Shown: positions 5,716 to 8,328 of the stretch, piece after piece
Numbering within the stretch: position 1 is the stretch's first letter
How the letters are laid out: each line of letters begins with the position of its first letter
DNA from: Candidatus Woesearchaeota archaeon
Lineage (GTDB): Archaea > Nanobdellota > Nanobdellia > Woesearchaeales > ARS49
Assembly: GCA_019323135.1 (NCBI GenBank)
Contig: JAHWHT010000044.1
Location: 1 to 8,328, forward strand
DNA length: 8,328 nt
Reading direction: 5' to 3'
The notes under the pieces: model-generated
Databases searched by the model: none
The model's input: only the letters and a program-made list of their open reading frames with translations
What the model was told of the DNA's origin: nothing
Translations under genes and position numbers: made by a program

Positions 5716-5755
5716 TACCATATAAACATTTCGTTAGTCCAAAATTTATATGGTA
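5716..5755 (+). promoter_or_regulatory. 11-bp inverted repeat containing the proximal ftsZ TATA box
   Basis: TACCATATAAA (5716-5726) and TTTATATGGTA (5745-5755) are exact reverse complements separated by 18 bp. The right arm includes TTTATATG, about 50 bp before the ftsZ ATG and preceded by CCAAAA, a plausible BRE. A dimeric regulator bound here would cover the TATA box. Confidence 0.55.
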
Positions 5756-5784
5756 ACCTATAGATTAAAAAAGACAAACCAAAA

Positions 5785-5792
5785 GGGGGGAT
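5785..5792 (+). promoter_or_regulatory. Atypical G-run ribosome-binding site of ftsZ
   Basis: GGGGGGAT ends 4 nt before ATG 5797. It differs from the GAGGTGA sites of neighbouring genes and is partly complementary to CCCCCTTTGG just after the ftsZ stop codon. Confidence 0.5.
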
Positions 5793-5796
5793 GTAA

Positions 5797-6864
5797 ATGG
5801 ACGTAATATTAGAAAAAGCAAAGGAAATGGATTTGAATACAGACGGCTTGCAGGTCGGTCAAGCAAACATAAAAGTAATTGGTTCTGGTGGCGGTGGAAA
5901 CAACATGGTTTCCTGGCTATACAAAAGAGGTATTAAAGGTGCAGAAATTATTGCATGTAATACTGACAAGCAGCACTTGAACATTTCTGAAGCAGATAAA
6001 AAATTCATTATCGGTAAAGAATGTACTCGCGGTCTTGGATGCGGAGGCTTCCCACAAAAAGGAGCAGAAGCAGCACAAGAAAGCATGAACGAACTAAAGA
6101 CAGTTCTTAAAGGAGCTGACATGACATTTGTTTGCGCAGGATTAGGAGGCGGAACGGGTACAGGATCTGCACCAGTTATTGCTCAGCTTGCAAAAGATAT
6201 GGGCTCTATTGTTATAGGCACAGTTACAATGCCTTTCAATATTGAGAGAGCAAGAATCGAAAAAGCAGAATTTGGTCTTGAACAATTAAGAAAATATTCT
6301 GACACTGTGATTGTTATCGACAACAACAGGCTTGTCACAATTGCCGGAAACTTACCAATTCAACAAGCTTTTGCAGTCGCAAACGAATTGATTGCAACCA
6401 TGATTAAAGGAATTGTTGAAACAATTGCAGTACCAAGTCTGGTTAACTTGGATTATGCAGACGTAAAAACAATCATGACAAATGGAGGAGTTGCAGCTAT
6501 TGGTGTCGGCAGCTCTGACACAAATAATAGAGTTGAAGAAGCAGTTAAAGGAGCTCTTGAAAATCCTTTACTAGACATAGACTATGCAGGTGCAACAGGC
6601 GCTTTGATACATATCAGCGGCGGACCAGACCTGACCCTAGAAGAAATCAACAAAATTGGTGAGCTAGTAACTGAAAACCTAGATGTTGATGCAAATGTTA
6701 TCTGGGGCGCAAGAGTCGGCGAAGAAATGAAAGGTAAGCTGATGGTAATGACAATAATTACCGGTGTTAACTCACCATGGATTATTGGAAAAGCTACCGC
6801 AACAAGTAAAGCTGCTGCAAAAACAGAGCTTGAAGATGCGCTAGGCATAGAAATCATCAATTAA
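5797..6864 (+). CDS. ftsZ: Cell-division GTPase FtsZ
   Basis: A 355-residue archaeal FtsZ, the tubulin-fold GTPase that polymerises into the cytokinetic ring. Visible motifs are the nucleotide-binding loop IGSGGGGNNMV (28-38), the FtsZ/tubulin signature GLGGGTGTGSAPV (115-127), VTMPFNIERARIEKAEFGLEQL (143-164) in the core, and the catalytic T7-loop segment NLDYADVKTIM (217-227), whose acids complete the GTPase site of the next subunit. The GTPase and activation domains run to about ITGVNSPW. The C-terminal tail is short (about 30 residues) and ends LGIEIIN, without a long disordered linker. About 23 residues precede the first strand. ATG 5797 follows a G-run SD. The gene appears to be monocistronic, with a regulatory-looking 5' region and a structured 3' region. 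Confidence 0.96.
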   Translation: MDVILEKAKEMDLNTDGLQVGQANIKVIGSGGGGNNMVSWLYKRGIKGAEIIACNTDKQHLNISEADKKFIIGKECTRGLGCGGFPQKGAEAAQESMNELKTVLKGADMTFVCAGLGGGTGTGSAPVIAQLAKDMGSIVIGTVTMPFNIERARIEKAEFGLEQLRKYSDTVIVIDNNRLVTIAGNLPIQQAFAVANELIATMIKGIVETIAVPSLVNLDYADVKTIMTNGGVAAIGVGSSDTNNRVEEAVKGALENPLLDIDYAGATGALIHISGGPDLTLEEINKIGELVTENLDVDANVIWGARVGEEMKGKLMVMTIITGVNSPWIIGKATATSKAAAKTELEDALGIEIIN

Positions 6865-6907
6865 TGTTCACCCCCTTTGGTCTTTGGTGAACAGGTCTTT
6901 TGACCTG
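6865..6907 (+). other. Two overlapping stem-loops directly after ftsZ
   Basis: TGTTCACC (6865-6872) pairs with GGTGAACA (6886-6893). CAGGTC (6892-6897) pairs with GACCTG (6902-6907) around a TTTT loop. They share two bases, so full pairing of both is exclusive. A T-rich stretch follows (6912-6920), so the second could act as an early terminator. Confidence 0.5.
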
Positions 6908-6921
6908 GTGTGTTTTTCTTT

Positions 6922-6960
6922 GCCTTCATTTTACCACCCCCAATCAAGTTTAATGAAGGC
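6922..6960 (+). other. Stem-loop with C-rich loop
   Basis: GCCTTCATT (6922-6930) and AATGAAGGC (6952-6960) form a perfect 9-bp stem, extendable by flanking T/A pairs. The 21-nt loop contains CCACCCCC. Confidence 0.5.
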
Positions 6961-6975
6961 GAAAAAACAAATTTG

Positions 6976-7012
6976 CCCCGCGAGCCACACGCGCGGGGGT
7001 TATTTTTTTTTT
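6976..7012 (+). terminator. Hairpin plus poly-T terminator
   Basis: CCCCGCG (6976-6982) and CGCGGGG (6992-6998) form a GC stem, followed by GTTA and a run of ten T. This is the clearest intrinsic-terminator shape in the window, and it separates the ftsZ unit from dph5. Confidence 0.7.
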
Positions 7013-7028
7013 AATTTTTTACTAAAGC

Positions 7029-7036
7029 TTTTTAAA
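7029..7036 (+). promoter_or_regulatory. TATA box of dph5
   Basis: TTTTTAAA starts 30 bp before ATG 7059 with no SD between them, implying a leaderless transcript. Confidence 0.6.
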
Positions 7037-7058
7037 CAAAACAATTCTTTTTAGACGT

Positions 7059-7820
7059 ATGACATTATACTTCATAGGACTAGGATTAAACGACGAGAAA
7101 GACATTACTGTTAAGGGTCTTAATCTTGTCAAGAAAGCAGATGTAGTGTATTTAGAAAACTACACCGCAATCCTGAATTGTCCAATCAGTTATCTGGAAA
7201 AACAGTATGAAAAAAAGATAATCCTTGCAGACAGGGACATGGTTGAGCAAAATCCTGGAAAAACTATCCTAAAAGATGCTAAAGACAAAAATGTTGCTTT
7301 TCTTGTTGTTGGCGATCCGTTTGGAGCAACAACTCACATGGATTTGTTAATGAGAGCAAAAAAAGCAGGAATAAAGACTCAAATCGTTCATAATGCATCT
7401 ATTCTTTCTGCAATTGGAGTTACAGGATTGCAGGTATACAAGTTTGGCAAGACCACAAGTATTCCATTTCCTGAAAAAGGATTTGAACCAGAAACTCCTT
7501 ATGATTTTTTGAAAGAAAATCAAAAAATGGGCTTGCACACTTTATTGCTCTTAGATTTAAGACCTAAAGAAAATAAGTTCATGACAATTAGTGACGCAAT
7601 CAACACCCTGTTAAAGATTGAAATGCGAAGAAATGAAAAAGTCTTTACAAAAGACACTTTATGCATAGGTTGTGCAAAAATCGGCTCTCTAGATCAACAG
7701 ATAAAAACAGGCAAATCCTCAGAACTCTCTAAATTAAATTTCGGCCCAGGACTGCATTGCCTAATAGTTCCAGGAAAGCTGCACTTTGCAGAAGAAGAAG
7801 TTATTGAGCAATTTAAGTAA
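7059..7820 (+). CDS. dph5: Diphthine synthase Dph5/DphB
   Basis: A 253-residue SAM-dependent methyltransferase of the tetrapyrrole-methylase-like fold. It trimethylates the 3-amino-3-carboxypropyl-histidine of translation elongation factor 2 to make diphthine, an archaeal and eukaryal modification. The N-terminal LYFIGLGLNDEKDITVKGL (3-21) matches the family opening. DVVYLENYTA follows, then the SAM-site loop LVVGDPFGATTH (82-93), IVHNASILSAIGVTGLQVYKFGKTTSIPFP (109-138), and the C-terminal GPGLHCLIVPGKLHFAEEEVIEQF. The length is normal for the archaeal enzyme. ATG 7059 is preferred because the family starts at this residue and a TATA box lies about 25 bp upstream, so the message is probably leaderless. 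Confidence 0.95.
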   Translation: MTLYFIGLGLNDEKDITVKGLNLVKKADVVYLENYTAILNCPISYLEKQYEKKIILADRDMVEQNPGKTILKDAKDKNVAFLVVGDPFGATTHMDLLMRAKKAGIKTQIVHNASILSAIGVTGLQVYKFGKTTSIPFPEKGFEPETPYDFLKENQKMGLHTLLLLDLRPKENKFMTISDAINTLLKIEMRRNEKVFTKDTLCIGCAKIGSLDQQIKTGKSSELSKLNFGPGLHCLIVPGKLHFAEEEVIEQFK

Positions 7821-7834
7821 TTCTTTTAGTAAAC

Positions 7835-7842
7835 TTTTTAAA
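7835..7842 (+). promoter_or_regulatory. TATA box of tRNA-Gln
   Basis: TTTTTAAA ends 24 bp before the tRNA 5' base at 7867. It has the same core and spacing as the tRNA-Arg and dph5 promoters. Confidence 0.65.
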
Positions 7843-7866
7843 CATGGCACTTATTCTTCTGATTAC

Positions 7867-7939
7867 AGTCCCGTGGTGTAGTGGCCAATCATCGTGCACT
7901 TTGGATGCATGGACCGCGGTTCGAATCCGCGCGGGACTA
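7867..7939 (+). tRNA. tRNA-Gln (anticodon TTG)
   Basis: A 73-nt cloverleaf folds by hand. The acceptor stem AGTCCCG pairs with CGGGACT (7932-7938), with discriminator A7939. The D arm has a three-pair stem (GTG/CAT) plus a T-T mismatch, with GG in the loop. The anticodon stem GTGCA/TGCAT has loop CTTTGGA and anticodon TTG at 7901-7903. The T stem CGCGG/CCGCG is perfect with loop TTCGAAT. CCA is not encoded and there is no intron. The sequence closely resembles archaeal glutamine tRNAs. Confidence 0.93.
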
Positions 7940-7950
7940 TGAGTGTAACG

Positions 7951-8004
7951 AATAGACCTGCGCGTCCCGAAAATCTTTGATTTGAGGATATGCGCGGGAC
8001 TATT
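7951..8004 (+). repeat. Hairpin containing a second copy of the tRNA-Gln 3' end
   Basis: GCGCGGGACTAT at 7992-8003 repeats the tRNA 3' end plus one base (7929-7940) exactly, 63 bp further on. It also pairs with AATAGACCTGCGC (7951-7963) in a 13-position stem with one mismatch and one G-T. A second complementary piece, GTCCCG (7964-7969), equals bases 2-7 of the tRNA acceptor. An inner AAATC/GATTT stem sits in the loop. Possible readings are an attachment-site remnant, a deletion derivative of a duplicated tRNA, or a terminator hairpin, since TTTTT follows at 8007. Confidence 0.5.
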
Positions 8005-8031
8005 CATTTTTCTAAATTACTCATTTTTCTA
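8004..8031 (+). repeat. Pair of 11-bp direct repeats (TCATTTTTCTA)
   Basis: Copies at 8004-8014 and 8021-8031 have a period of 17 bp. The T runs could serve as termination signals for tRNA-Gln transcription before the convergent minus-strand gene. Confidence 0.45.
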
Positions 8032-8041
8032 CGAAATCAAA

Positions 8042-8328
8042 TTATATTGATTTTAAATCGTATTTTTTGGGCTTATCAATGCAATAATCTGCAGTTTTGA
8101 AATCTTGAAACTGGATTTCATAATTCCAATCATCTAATAACCAAACTATAGCAATTTTTACTTCAAATCCTAATTTTAATGCTTCACGGTATATATTTAC
8201 AGTAGACTGGGTAAATTTAATTTTCCAATAAGATCTAGGTTTTTGATATTTATTTTTGGTTTTTATTTCATATAGATAAATCTTTTTGCCTTTATCAAAA
8301 CTAATTTTTATTGCATCTATTGAAAACC
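8042..8328 (-). CDS. PD-(D/E)XK-like nuclease candidate, C-terminal fragment (5' end outside window)
   Basis: On the minus strand one frame is open from the window edge to a TAA at 8044-8042, giving 94 residues. It begins FSIDAIKISF and contains KKIYLYEIKTKNKYQ, an Asp followed about 16 residues later by E-I-K on a predicted strand. That is the D...E-x-K arrangement of restriction-endonuclease-fold proteins. After it come a helix (STVNIYREALKLGF) and a strand (EVKIAIVWLL), as expected for the fold. The N-terminus is beyond the window, so length, start and partner domains are unknown. It converges on tRNA-Gln and the repeat of its 3' end. The very AT-rich codon use is somewhat stronger than in dph5 or ftsZ, a weak hint of accessory origin. 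Specific function is not assignable. Confidence 0.6.
   Translation of the reverse strand, partial: FSIDAIKISFDKGKKIYLYEIKTKNKYQKPRSYWKIKFTQSTVNIYREALKLGFEVKIAIVWLLDDWNYEIQFQDFKTADYCIDKPKKYDLKSI

Larger units (their letters stand above)
5473..5796 (+). other. 324-bp AT-rich intergenic region upstream of ftsZ
   Basis: No ORF is convincing on the plus strand. It holds two candidate promoters (near 5509 and 5745), four TTTGGC/TTGGC-type motifs (5560, 5590, 5607, 5666), a 6-bp stem TACTAA/TTAGTA (5601-5620) around one motif, and an 11-bp inverted repeat at the proximal TATA box. It could be a long ftsZ leader, a small RNA gene plus promoter, or a regulatory array. Confidence 0.5.

Noticed and set aside
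5791..5796. ATGTAA minimal start-stop just before ftsZ
   Set aside because: It overlaps the SD and is probably chance. A two-codon ORF cannot be supported as an upstream regulatory ORF from sequence alone.
7813..8007. Minus-strand open frame of 64 codons across tRNA-Gln
   Set aside because: It lies antisense to the tRNA and its 3' repeat, and encodes no recognisable protein.
1..8328. CRISPR array, intein in ligase or FtsZ, tRNA introns
   Set aside because: No regularly spaced repeats were seen. Ligase and FtsZ motifs are contiguous at normal lengths, and both tRNAs fold without an insertion.

Overview
The window looks like a low-GC archaeal chromosome segment, probably from a DPANN-type lineage (Woesearchaeota/Pacearchaeota-like; this placement is inference). 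The archaeal signs are a Hel308-type helicase C-terminus, a Dph5 diphthine synthase, an archaeal/eukaryal-type ATP-dependent DNA ligase, FtsZ, archaeal tRNA genes without encoded CCA, and TTTAAA-like TATA boxes about 25 bp before leaderless starts and before both tRNAs. GGTGA-type Shine-Dalgarno (SD) sites precede the led genes.

Layout. Bases 1-983 hold the 3' end of hel308, overlapped by an MnmC-like (DUF752) methyltransferase. Then come a PHP-family phosphoesterase (1005-1655) and an unrecognised protein with an N-terminal membrane anchor (1689-2162). A tRNA-Arg(GCG) (2222-2293) is followed by a small PD-(D/E)XK-like nuclease candidate (2367-2915). That gene converges on the DNA ligase (minus strand, 2912-4672) with a 4-bp overlap. 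The ligase is divergent from a nitroreductase (4840-5472). After a 324-bp intergenic region with two candidate promoters comes ftsZ (5797-6864). It is followed by a run of stem-loops ending in a terminator, then leaderless dph5 (7059-7820), tRNA-Gln(TTG) (7867-7939), a copy of the tRNA 3' end in a hairpin, and the 3' part of a second PD-(D/E)XK-like gene on the minus strand (8042-8328).

Most genes are housekeeping: repair and replication (hel308, ligase), cell division (ftsZ), and modification of the translation machinery (dph5, the MnmC-like enzyme). The strongest unexplained signal is a 106-bp non-coding element at 4719-4824. It has perfect 15-bp terminal inverted repeats and is flanked by a perfect 8-bp direct repeat, as expected of a MITE-like insertion. 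It lies between the nitroreductase TATA box and its start codon, and the duplicated target carries most of the ribosome-binding site, so translation initiation is preserved while promoter spacing is broken. Secondary signals are an 11-bp inverted repeat containing the ftsZ TATA box, repeated TTTGGC motifs upstream of ftsZ, tandem hairpins after ftsZ, and a 12-bp repeat of the tRNA-Gln 3' end beside a nuclease-like gene. I see no CRISPR array, no transposase gene and no recognisable defence operon.
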